Virus record (IMG/VR): IMGVR_UViG_3300010392_001183
Location: 1-35,409 of that record
Strand: one strand, 5' to 3'
From: a virus
Length of the DNA stretch: 35,409 nt
The notes below the pieces were generated by a model. That model was not told the origin of the DNA, made no database searches, and saw nothing but the letters and a program-made list of their open reading frames with translations. Of this stretch, positions 22,374 to 29,739 are shown one piece after another. The translations under genes and the position numbers were made by a program. The stretch's first letter is position 1; the number at the start of each line of letters is the position of its first letter.

Positions 22374-22646
22374 ATGGCTGATAAATTCAACGAGAAAAAG
22401 TTTCAAGAGTGGTATGCAAGCCACGCTAAAGCACTCAAGCTGAATCCAAACCCCGATGATCCTCGGCACTTTTACAATTGGCGTGCTGCATATACAGCAG
22501 GTGCTAAACCAGACAAAAGTGGTCATTGGCCATCAACCTTCAAAATAGAGGGTCATCCCCGTATGATTGTGGGTGGTATCAATACCAAAACCGGGCGGGC
22601 AGTACGACAGGAGAAGCGTGCGCCTCGAAAGGTATTATCAAAATGA
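22374..22646 (+). CDS. Conserved phage protein with GHWPS motif (90 aa)
   Basis: The product carries a motif that I recognise from many phage proteins of unknown role: HFYNWRAAYTAGAKPDKSGH, then WPSTFKIEGHPRMI. It begins with a helix (FNEKKFQEWYASHAKALKLN) and ends basic. It lies directly after the adaptor gene and overlaps the M15 peptidase gene by 4 bases (ATGA). Probably a small virion or assembly protein. Confidence 0.62.
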   Translation: MADKFNEKKFQEWYASHAKALKLNPNPDDPRHFYNWRAAYTAGAKPDKSGHWPSTFKIEGHPRMIVGGINTKTGRAVRQEKRAPRKVLSK

Positions 22647-22948
22647 TAAGCATTAAACCGGGAGTAATAGTTCGGGCTTGTCAGCCTGAGATACTGCTGG
22701 CTGTCCCAATCGTAGCCAGTATTTTACAACAATACAACGGTGCGGAGTGTGTCATCACCGGAGCAAGAGAGGGTGAGCACATGAAGCGTTCCTTGCACTT
22801 TGTAGGGTACGCACTGGATTTCCGCACTCGACACATAGCAATTGGCTGGCATGAGAAGATAGCCAAAGATGTGCAGCGTGCACTTGGTGAGGAATACGAC
22901 GTAGTGTTGGAAAAGACACACTTGCACGTAGAATATGACCCGACATGA
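22643..22948 (+). CDS. M15-family peptidoglycan peptidase (endolysin candidate)
   Basis: The ATG at 22643 is chosen because it forms an ATGA overlap with the previous stop; upstream in-frame residues do not look conserved. The 101-residue product matches the M15 (VanY/endolysin-type) zinc peptidase core: HxxGxAxD with His52, Gly55 and Asp59 (SLHFVGYALDFR), and ExxHxH with Glu90, His93 and His95 (VLEKTHLHVE). His52, Asp59 and His95 are the expected zinc ligands, with Glu90 as catalytic base. These enzymes cut peptide stems of peptidoglycan. There is no signal peptide. The one-TM peptide gene starts in its stop codon, suggesting a lysis pair or a virion-associated wall hydrolase. Confidence 0.85.
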   Translation: MISIKPGVIVRACQPEILLAVPIVASILQQYNGAECVITGAREGEHMKRSLHFVGYALDFRTRHIAIGWHEKIAKDVQRALGEEYDVVLEKTHLHVEYDPT

Positions 22949-23076
22949 TGGAATATGCCGAAGAGTTCTTCACAAGTTGCGAGCTTTCACGCTTGCAATG
23001 GTGGGGGTTGCTATTCTTGGGTGTATGTTTATTGGTACTCTGGCGATTAAAAAGGCCGAAGAAAAATGGCGACTGA
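22945..23076 (+). CDS. 43-residue single-TM peptide, holin or pinholin candidate
   Basis: The ATG at 22945 overlaps the stop of the M15 peptidase gene (ATGA), and the TGA is at 23074-23076, overlapping the next gene by 11 bases. The peptide has an acidic N-terminus (MMEYAEEFF), one hydrophobic span (WWGLLFLGVCLLVLW) and a basic C-terminal tail (RLKRPKK). This is a classic small membrane protein with a basic inner end. Coupling to a wall hydrolase suggests a holin-like, pinholin-like or spanin-related role. A second, better holin candidate lies at 33845-34117. Confidence 0.6.
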   Translation: MMEYAEEFFTSCELSRLQWWGLLFLGVCLLVLWRLKRPKKNGD

Positions 23077-23671
23077 TGCAGAAAATGTAAGAGATGAGTT
23101 GAAGGCACGGCTACGTGCTACCACGGTGACTATCTCCGACGCTAATTCCTACCTCGTTCAAAACTATGTCCAAAAAACCCTTAACTATGCTCTGGAGCGT
23201 AGGCTTACAACTGGGACACTCACTGAGACAACTAAGACAAACCTCTATTACACCACCACTTCCGTTGCGGCAGATTGCTTGAAGGTCATCTCACTCTATC
23301 AAGTAGCCACTTCTCGGACAATACCACAAGAAGATTGGAAGGAATTCTGGCACTTTGACCGTGATTGGATGTACTCTTCAGTAGCAGCAGGTACGACCAC
23401 ACTAGGCGACATCTATGCTTGGTCACATATTGGACACAATATGATAGCCACATACCCAGGCACAAGTGGAGCATTCATTGCTGTCTACTTACAGGACACT
23501 ACTACACTCAACTCAGCCGACGACGCCTACTACTTGGACGATAAGGACATAGATTTAGTGTATGACTTGAACGAGATTATATGGCATCTCCACCTACGCA
23601 ACTACGCTGAACTTAAAAATAAGATAGAAGCATTCGCTAAAACCATAGCCCCATATGTAGGGGGTGAGTAA
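23066..23671 (+). CDS. Neck/tail-tube-like virion protein (201 aa)
   Basis: The product starts MATDAENVRDELKARLR with a helical N-terminus that includes VQNYVQKTLNYALERRLTTG. A beta domain follows, then a C-terminal helix pair with LVYDLNEIIWHLHLRNYAEL. The length and helix-beta-helix order resemble its neighbour at 23671-24231. Two adjacent proteins of this size in the neck region suggest adaptor or tail-tube completion proteins. The start lies within the TM-peptide gene. Confidence 0.5.
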   Translation: MATDAENVRDELKARLRATTVTISDANSYLVQNYVQKTLNYALERRLTTGTLTETTKTNLYYTTTSVAADCLKVISLYQVATSRTIPQEDWKEFWHFDRDWMYSSVAAGTTTLGDIYAWSHIGHNMIATYPGTSGAFIAVYLQDTTTLNSADDAYYLDDKDIDLVYDLNEIIWHLHLRNYAELKNKIEAFAKTIAPYVGGE

Positions 23672-24231
23672 TGGCTCTGACCCAAGATAACATTGTAGAC
23701 TTAGCCAATACCATCGGTGGTACGACAGGCTCCACCGTATCCATGAATATCTATTACGATGAGGTGATGCAAGGACTAGGCACACGCTTCAACCCACCTC
23801 TCGTGGAGACCACCACCTTCGCCATCTCATCCGGTACAGCTTCATACGCTTGGCCCTCAACCGCATGTTCCATACTCGCTATATTCTCTGAGAGTAGACA
23901 GATACTTCCGGTCAGTCGTTTGGAGTTAGATTCTTATGACGATGGTTGGAGAGCAAGTAGCTCTACGGATGGTGTGCATTGCCACTACTCTGGTGAGGAC
24001 ACTCAACGCTCATTCAGACTCTACCCGATACCCTCGACCGCTTCAACAGGTACACTCATCATGAGTGTAGCCTCTTCTGCTGACGTCCCCGACTACTTCG
24101 GGATCTATGTGGCATGTGAGATACTCAAGCGTGAATTTGCTAAACCCTCGGTACACCAAGATAAACAGTTCGCCAAGGCTGCTGGAGATGTAGCCGGTTT
24201 GTTCGGTATGTTGATAGGATTGGGACCATAA
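23671..24231 (+). CDS. Neck/tail-tube-like virion protein (186 aa)
   Basis: The ATG overlaps the preceding stop (TAATG). The N-terminus is helical (LTQDNIVDLANTIGG, then YDEVMQGLGTRFNP), the middle is beta-rich (TTTFAISSGTASYAWPST) and the C-terminus is a helix (YVACEILKREFAKPS then FAKAAGDVAGLFGML). This is a common plan for connector proteins of short-tailed phages. Likely paired with the 23066 gene product in the neck. Confidence 0.5.
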   Translation: MALTQDNIVDLANTIGGTTGSTVSMNIYYDEVMQGLGTRFNPPLVETTTFAISSGTASYAWPSTACSILAIFSESRQILPVSRLELDSYDDGWRASSSTDGVHCHYSGEDTQRSFRLYPIPSTASTGTLIMSVASSADVPDYFGIYVACEILKREFAKPSVHQDKQFAKAAGDVAGLFGMLIGLGP

Positions 24232-24912
24232 ATGCCCAAGAGACACTTCAGAGTTGAACCCCCAACTGATGCTACCGATGACCAACGTCGTGCATGGGAT
24301 GACCTGAATAGGCAGTTGGCTGAGGTCACTGATGCTCTCACCAGTGTTCGTATAGATACTGGTGACACACTAGAATTTCTGGGTGACGGTACTGTTGACC
24401 ACGACCTTCGAGTACCTCTCAGTGCTATTAGGGTAGGAGGGTCTGCTGCACCAGAGCTTGGTACATTCCTTGGTAACACTCTCGCCTATCTATTTGATGA
24501 CTCCTCTGGTGAGTTTGTGTACTTCGCAGCTCAGCTACCCCACGATTACAAAGAAGGCTCTGACATGGAACCCCACGTCCACTGGGCACCAACGGACGCA
24601 ACCACAGGCACAGTAACTTGGGCGTTCGAATACACTTGGGCTAATAATTGGGACGTGTTCCCAGCACCTTCAACTATATACACTAGGCAGACAACAAAAG
24701 AAAAGTCACACATGATGCACAAGGCTGAGTTCGCTGACATCGATGGCTCAGGTAAGAAAATCTCCAGCATGTTAGTGTGCCGTCTGTACCGCTACGCATC
24801 TGACACTCTTGACACCTACGCAGCCGACGCAGCGTTACTTGAATTTGACTTTCATTACACAGCAGATACAATAGGCAGTTATCACCACGACCATAAGAGG
24901 AAAGGTGATTAG
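24232..24912 (+). CDS. Conserved phage virion protein with PHVHW motif
   Basis: The 226-residue protein has an N-terminal helical segment (DDQRRAWDDLNRQLAEVTDA) followed by a beta domain. The segments LPHDYKEGSDMEPHVHWAPT, VTWAFEYTWANNW and LLEFDFHYTADTIGS are a pattern that I recognise from conserved structural proteins of many tailed phages. The last looks like a shared edge strand. It sits directly before the large tail-hub-like gene, sharing one base with it, so a tail or fibre-attachment part is likely. The precise role is unknown. Confidence 0.6.
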   Translation: MPKRHFRVEPPTDATDDQRRAWDDLNRQLAEVTDALTSVRIDTGDTLEFLGDGTVDHDLRVPLSAIRVGGSAAPELGTFLGNTLAYLFDDSSGEFVYFAAQLPHDYKEGSDMEPHVHWAPTDATTGTVTWAFEYTWANNWDVFPAPSTIYTRQTTKEKSHMMHKAEFADIDGSGKKISSMLVCRLYRYASDTLDTYAADAALLEFDFHYTADTIGSYHHDHKRKGD

Positions 24913-27395
24913 TGAGAATACGAGTAAGAGATTTCAGCGGAGGACTTGTCTGCACTCCCCCAGCGGACAAGATACCTGACAACGCACTCTATATAGCCAA
25001 AGGCATCGACCGCCGTGCTCGCGGTGGCGCACTCATCCAACGCTCCGGCTCCACCCAGCTCCACACGTGCACCACGACTTTCGACGGAGCACTCGGGCTT
25101 ACTGGTATCACCTATTGGGACTCCGTATGGTTCTATGGCACCTCCAACTCACTTTACCAAGGCTCAAGTAACATATCCACAGGCACTTACGACGGCAACC
25201 GAATCACTTTCGTCTCAGCAGCTCCAACCGCCGGTATAAAGGACTATCTCTTTGTAGTAGGTGGCTCCACAGCAACTCTTCGTAAGATTGACTCTGCTGC
25301 GTCTAAGACTGTAACCGCTTGGGGTATCACACCCCCACCCTCTATTGGGACACGCGCCGCAAGCGGTGGTGTAGCAGGTGCGTTGACCAGTGGCACAACC
25401 TACAAATATCGTTTCACCTACTACAACTCCGAGACAGGAACTCGCTCCAACCCGACTTCAGTACCATCAACAAAAGCAGGTACCGCAGCCACCGTGCTTC
25501 TTATTGCAGCCACAGGAGCAAACGCTTCTACAGTAGCAACAGATGCAGGTCCATCTGCACACACAATAGCAACCACAGGATCTTGTCATTGCACCGACAC
25601 ATACGATGATCCCTTTGGAGGTAACGCAGGTGCATTGGAGTGTCCCACTTCAGGAGACATCTTCTACGCAGCCAACCACGCTGACTTTGGTTTTAGCTCA
25701 AGCCCATTTACAATAGAGTTCTTCACATATCTCAAAGATGTTTCACAGGATGTGGCTTGGTTCCGTAACTTTGCTTCATCTCTTGACTTCTATGGTATGG
25801 GTTGGGATGTGGAGAGTAGCAATCTCTACTTTAGTTGTTATCAAGGTGGCGCTATCGTGGTCAACTGTTGGGCTGATTGGGCACCCAGCACTGGTCAATG
25901 GTATCACATGGCTTTCATCCGAGGCTGGGGAGATAACTCCGATCAAGGCGCAATCTGCGTTGATGGTGTCTGCAAAAATATTGGTGTAGGAACTACAGGC
26001 AATGGCATCATCCTTGATGGATCTGTTGTTCCAACTAATGCAGCCTTAGAGTTCGGCATAGGAGCTTTCTCCACAGCAGGTGTAACAGAGACAACTGGAA
26101 GTGAGTGTGATGCCATATTCTCGCAAGTCCACATTGCTAAGGAAGCTATCTGGACGGAGAACTTCACAGCACCAACTGGTGTTAGATATGGTACTGTAGG
26201 TCTCACCGCTGCTTCTAAATCCATTGCCATCACAGGACTCACCGCTGCAACTGACACACAAGTAACACACCACGAGATTTGGCGTACTCAAGGCAATGGC
26301 ACTGCCTACTTCCTTGTTGAGCGTATCGACGAAGACGACACTACCTACACTGACATCACAGGCGACACCAACCTCGGCAACGACGAACTCCAAACCGACA
26401 ACCTCAAGCCCTACTACTGGTTCGACGACGCAGTATATCACAACGCATCAATGTTCTGGCTGACTCGCACTCAAGCAGGCGAGAAGGGTAGAGTCTACTA
26501 CTCTCCCATTGGTCGCAGTGAGGCCGTCCAAGGCTTCATCAACGTCTCTGACGACGCCGAGCCACTTCAGCGGTTTGTGAAATATGGTACAGGACTTGGT
26601 GTATTCACCAACGGTGGGTTCTATGAGATACTAGGTGAGAATCCCTACTACTCCCGACAAGTAACCGGTGTCCCTGGCACCACCGAACCATTCTCCGTCG
26701 CAGTCACCCCCTATGGTATAGCCTATGAAGCAGCCGATGGTCCAAGGCTCCTGACTGGTTCACAGGCTGTCCCGCTTGGTGTGGATACAGTAGATACTCT
26801 CTTCCAGGGTGAAAGTGCTGGAGGGATAGCGTCGTGGGGTAGTACCGGCGGCACCTTTGCTGACTATGCCCGAGATGAATATATTATAGGTTTCCACAAC
26901 AGCTCAGATTCAACAGCAAGTGCTACACTCGCCTGCAACCTACGCAACAAGCGCTGGCGTGAGGTGGGGATCGTAGCAGACAACATCTACTATGCAGACG
27001 AGATAGACAAGATAGCTATCCACCACGTAGGCTCATCTTCTGTCTATGAGCTGGAGAAAGAGACCGCACTAGACGACAGCGGTTCCGCAATAGTCTACCA
27101 GATAGAGACCAAGCACTTCAACGTACCATCACAAGAAGAGGTACTCGTCCGCAACGTGTTCGTGGATGTGGATACCACACGCTCGGTGGTCTACGGTCTG
27201 CAATACGACTACGGCTCAACGCTCGACTTCACGTTCGCCACTAACACAGCGGGCCGACGCACCGTCGAGATACCCTGCAACACATGGACCAAAGATTTCG
27301 CACTCCGTGTAACACCAGCAGGAAGTTCTACCGGGGACTTCAAGTTATACGGCATTGATTTTGATGTATACATACCCGAGGAGGAGAAGGGATAA
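24912..27395 (+). CDS. Large tail-hub-like protein with inserted LamG/ConA domain
   Basis: A GTG start at 24912 is backed by GAGGAAAGG. The 827-residue product starts with VRDFSGGLVCTPPADKIPDN followed by GGALIQRSGSTQL, the opening typical of large short-tail hub or nozzle proteins of the T7 gp12 / P22 gp10 type, which are beta-propeller-rich. Around residues 165-190 a fibronectin-like segment (YKYRFTYYNSETGTRSNPTS) begins. It appears interrupted at about residues 195-428 by a LamG/ConA-like domain (FTIEFFTYLKDVSQDVAWF, then GQWYHMAFIRGW), and resumes with IAITGLTAATDTQVTHHEIW. The rest returns to the hub fold. The insert could add glycan binding to the tail tip. Confidence 0.65.
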   Translation: MRIRVRDFSGGLVCTPPADKIPDNALYIAKGIDRRARGGALIQRSGSTQLHTCTTTFDGALGLTGITYWDSVWFYGTSNSLYQGSSNISTGTYDGNRITFVSAAPTAGIKDYLFVVGGSTATLRKIDSAASKTVTAWGITPPPSIGTRAASGGVAGALTSGTTYKYRFTYYNSETGTRSNPTSVPSTKAGTAATVLLIAATGANASTVATDAGPSAHTIATTGSCHCTDTYDDPFGGNAGALECPTSGDIFYAANHADFGFSSSPFTIEFFTYLKDVSQDVAWFRNFASSLDFYGMGWDVESSNLYFSCYQGGAIVVNCWADWAPSTGQWYHMAFIRGWGDNSDQGAICVDGVCKNIGVGTTGNGIILDGSVVPTNAALEFGIGAFSTAGVTETTGSECDAIFSQVHIAKEAIWTENFTAPTGVRYGTVGLTAASKSIAITGLTAATDTQVTHHEIWRTQGNGTAYFLVERIDEDDTTYTDITGDTNLGNDELQTDNLKPYYWFDDAVYHNASMFWLTRTQAGEKGRVYYSPIGRSEAVQGFINVSDDAEPLQRFVKYGTGLGVFTNGGFYEILGENPYYSRQVTGVPGTTEPFSVAVTPYGIAYEAADGPRLLTGSQAVPLGVDTVDTLFQGESAGGIASWGSTGGTFADYARDEYIIGFHNSSDSTASATLACNLRNKRWREVGIVADNIYYADEIDKIAIHHVGSSSVYELEKETALDDSGSAIVYQIETKHFNVPSQEEVLVRNVFVDVDTTRSVVYGLQYDYGSTLDFTFATNTAGRRTVEIPCNTWTKDFALRVTPAGSSTGDFKLYGIDFDVYIPEEEKG

Positions 27396-27904
27396 TGCAG
27401 GAGAAGGCAAAGGAGCTAGGGCTTGTAGTCTACCAACCGTCCTTCGAGATGGACAATGCACTGTTCCGTTGGTGGCACGAGCTTAATCTAACGGGGGACT
27501 TCGACCTAGCTTTTACTAAACAAGAACGACCACTCTCTACTTTCATGGATAGTTTCAAACCACCCACTGTACTCATACTTGCCCTTGATGATGAGGCAGA
27601 AATTTGGTGCGCTGGATGGTTCAGACCCTTTAGTACCTCTGCACTCTGTGGTGCTTGGGTCAGAGAAGATATGCGTAAAACTCCCAAGAGTGTTGAGGTG
27701 GCACATTTCTGTCACCAGACCGGTTTTAAGCTGTGGCCGACAATCATCAACGTCACACGCCACGAGTATCTCTTGAAACTACATCGCAACTGGGGTTATA
27801 AAATATTAGGTCAGATACCAAACATCGTAGACGGTGAAGATGCTTGGATGCTGTACTTGACTGAAGAAAATTATAAACAAAGTAAAGTTTACAAGGAGTT
27901 ATAA
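27395..27904 (+). CDS. GNAT-like phage virion protein
   Basis: The 169-residue product shows the layout of GNAT-fold proteins found beside internal virion proteins of podoviruses (compare T7 gp13): a central strand with AEIWCAGWFRPFSTSALCGA, a helix with VEVAHFCHQTGFKLWP, then IINVTRHEYLLKLHRNWGYK and a closing IPNIVDGEDAWMLYLT. Whether it still transfers acetyl groups cannot be told. Many phage members seem structural. It is fused to the operon by one-base overlaps on both sides, followed by the candidate ejection protein genes. Confidence 0.65.
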   Translation: MQEKAKELGLVVYQPSFEMDNALFRWWHELNLTGDFDLAFTKQERPLSTFMDSFKPPTVLILALDDEAEIWCAGWFRPFSTSALCGAWVREDMRKTPKSVEVAHFCHQTGFKLWPTIINVTRHEYLLKLHRNWGYKILGQIPNIVDGEDAWMLYLTEENYKQSKVYKEL

Positions 27905-28536
27905 TGGGTGGTTTTAGCGCAGGAAAATCAAGCTCCGAAATGCCCAAGGAGATGATAGCAATTATCGAACAGGTGTTCGGTGAATCTAATGAGCTTAGGC
28001 AAGGCTTCCTCGGACAACTCATGGGTGTCCTCACAGGACAGGGTCCGCGTAAATGGGTGGATGAAGTTCGACCTGGACGCTATGAAACAGTAACACAAAG
28101 AACCGGTATCCAACAGGACGGTAGAGAAACCTACGAGAATGTAAAGAAGTGGATACCAGGAGGTGAAGTAACAGGTGGTCACTGGGAAGACTCGGGTGAT
28201 CCCGATATGACGCTCCCCATGATCTCCCAAGCCCAAGAAGCCCAACGACGCGCTACATCTCAAGCCATGACTGGCACGCAGGAGAATCTTGCCCAAAAAG
28301 GTCTTGTGGGCACTCCCTTTGGTGAGCTGATTATGTCACAGCAACGCCAGCAAGGTGCTCAGGCTGTGCAGGGTGTGGAGTCAAACATCCTCCAACAATT
28401 CCTCCAGATGATACCCGGTATGGTTACTGGCAATATCCAATCCATCATGGGAGCGTTGCCTGGAACACGGGAACAAAGCGCGTGGAATTTCGGTGCTAGT
28501 GTTACGGCACCCGAGATCACGTTGTCCGGAACATAA
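27904..28536 (+). CDS. Candidate internal/ejected virion protein (210 aa)
   Basis: The product has Gly/Ser at the start (MGGFSAGKSSSEMPKEM), a charged middle and then a helical region with LAQKGLVGTPFGELIMSQQR, followed by QGAQAVQGVESNILQQFLQM. The GLxGTPFGxxIM pattern recurs in proteins lying between tail-hub and large internal protein genes in short-tailed phages, which probably act in DNA ejection (like P22 gp7/gp20 or T7 gp14). The hydrophobic C-terminal helix (MIPGMVTGNIQSIMGAL) could insert into a membrane on ejection. Confidence 0.58.
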   Translation: MGGFSAGKSSSEMPKEMIAIIEQVFGESNELRQGFLGQLMGVLTGQGPRKWVDEVRPGRYETVTQRTGIQQDGRETYENVKKWIPGGEVTGGHWEDSGDPDMTLPMISQAQEAQRRATSQAMTGTQENLAQKGLVGTPFGELIMSQQRQQGAQAVQGVESNILQQFLQMIPGMVTGNIQSIMGALPGTREQSAWNFGASVTAPEITLSGT

Positions 28537-28545
28537 GGATAAAAT

Positions 28546-29739
28546 ATGGCTGAAACAATGAGTGAGAAAAAAGGTGGGAAACGTGATCTCGATAGCGGCT
28601 TCCCCAACTTCATATCAACGATGTTTGACCCCGGCGGTGCGGCTCGTAGGCGTAAGCGTAAACTACGTATAGAGGACGAAAAGCGTCACGCGATGCAGGC
28701 AATGATTACCCGCTATCAAACAGAGGGTAATATTCCCGCACTTAAAGCTCTGCAAGAACCCGCTAAGAAAATGGGTTTAGAGATAGGCCCAGAAGATCAG
28801 TTATCGGCACTAATCTTTGAAATGGCACAAGCTGGTAAGCTGAAACGTATCCATCCTCAACAGATGAAGGAAAGGGGTGAGACTCTCCCACCTCCGGCAG
28901 CGGTAGTTTCAGGTGAGGTGGGTGAGCCGACACCAGGACCAGTGAGAGGTCCGGCTGCGCAGAAAGGAATAGATGAGGTCTTCGATGAGGAAGGTGTAAG
29001 GAAGTATAGCCCTACCACAGCATACTACACTTACACATCAAAGGGTGAACGAATTATAGCAGATCAAGAGGCAACTCAAACGGGTGTTGCTTTAGGGGCA
29101 GAAAAAGGTAGAGCACTCACAGAAAAGCGTCGTCAAATCCGTGAAGATCGAGAAGCGAATAGAGCATTTACCCGTTTGAAAAGAGAGAAAACTGAGCTGC
29201 TTCGTCTACAACACGGCATTGCAGAGGAGTATGATGCACCCAAATCAATGTATAAAGATACGATGAATGATAAGGGTGATACCTTCAGACAATATTACAA
29301 ACTCTCCTCTCCAGTAAAAGATCAACCGCGTACATGGGTGCCTGATGAAAGCCCTGGCGGAAGAGTAAAAATCAAATTCGCTGTTACAAAGGCTGATAAA
29401 AAGTCAATCAGAGCGAAGGTAATGCAATACCGCAAAGACCTCTATGATCTGAATGAGATGAGCCCTCAAGACGCTATGCGTTCAGCTATCATAGCTCAGA
29501 TGTCGAAGGATAATCCAGAATTTGCTAAGAAGGTACAACAAGCCGCAACAGAGAATGACTTCAGAGAAATATATCAAAGGGCACTTGAGCAAGAGATAGA
29601 AACTTTGATGACATCCGGTGCGTTCTCAGCAGAAGAAAGAGAAGCAATGAAGACAGAGGCAGTTGAGGCTATAGCGGCACCTCCCGCCGATTGGTATCCT
29701 GATCCAGACAGGCCAGGAAAGTTCAAACAAGGTAAATAA
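28546..29739 (+). CDS. Candidate internal virion protein (397 aa)
   Basis: The ATG at 28546 follows AAGGATAAA. The product is very charged and helical: a basic segment (GGAARRRKRKLRIEDEKRHA), a Pro-rich linker near residues 110-140, then long helices rich in Lys/Glu/Arg (TEKRRQIREDREANRAFTRL). A C-terminal helical part ends in a Trp/Pro/Asp-rich tail (PPADWYPDPDRPGKF). There is no enzyme motif. It lies directly upstream of the largest protein, as the middle ejection or internal proteins do in podoviruses. Confidence 0.58.
   Translation: MAETMSEKKGGKRDLDSGFPNFISTMFDPGGAARRRKRKLRIEDEKRHAMQAMITRYQTEGNIPALKALQEPAKKMGLEIGPEDQLSALIFEMAQAGKLKRIHPQQMKERGETLPPPAAVVSGEVGEPTPGPVRGPAAQKGIDEVFDEEGVRKYSPTTAYYTYTSKGERIIADQEATQTGVALGAEKGRALTEKRRQIREDREANRAFTRLKREKTELLRLQHGIAEEYDAPKSMYKDTMNDKGDTFRQYYKLSSPVKDQPRTWVPDESPGGRVKIKFAVTKADKKSIRAKVMQYRKDLYDLNEMSPQDAMRSAIIAQMSKDNPEFAKKVQQAATENDFREIYQRALEQEIETLMTSGAFSAEEREAMKTEAVEAIAAPPADWYPDPDRPGKFKQGK

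Noticed and set aside
22526-22642. Longer start for the M15 peptidase at 22526
   Set aside because: The extra residues are an out-of-frame read of the preceding gene; ATG 22643 overlaps its stop and begins right before the recognisable domain.
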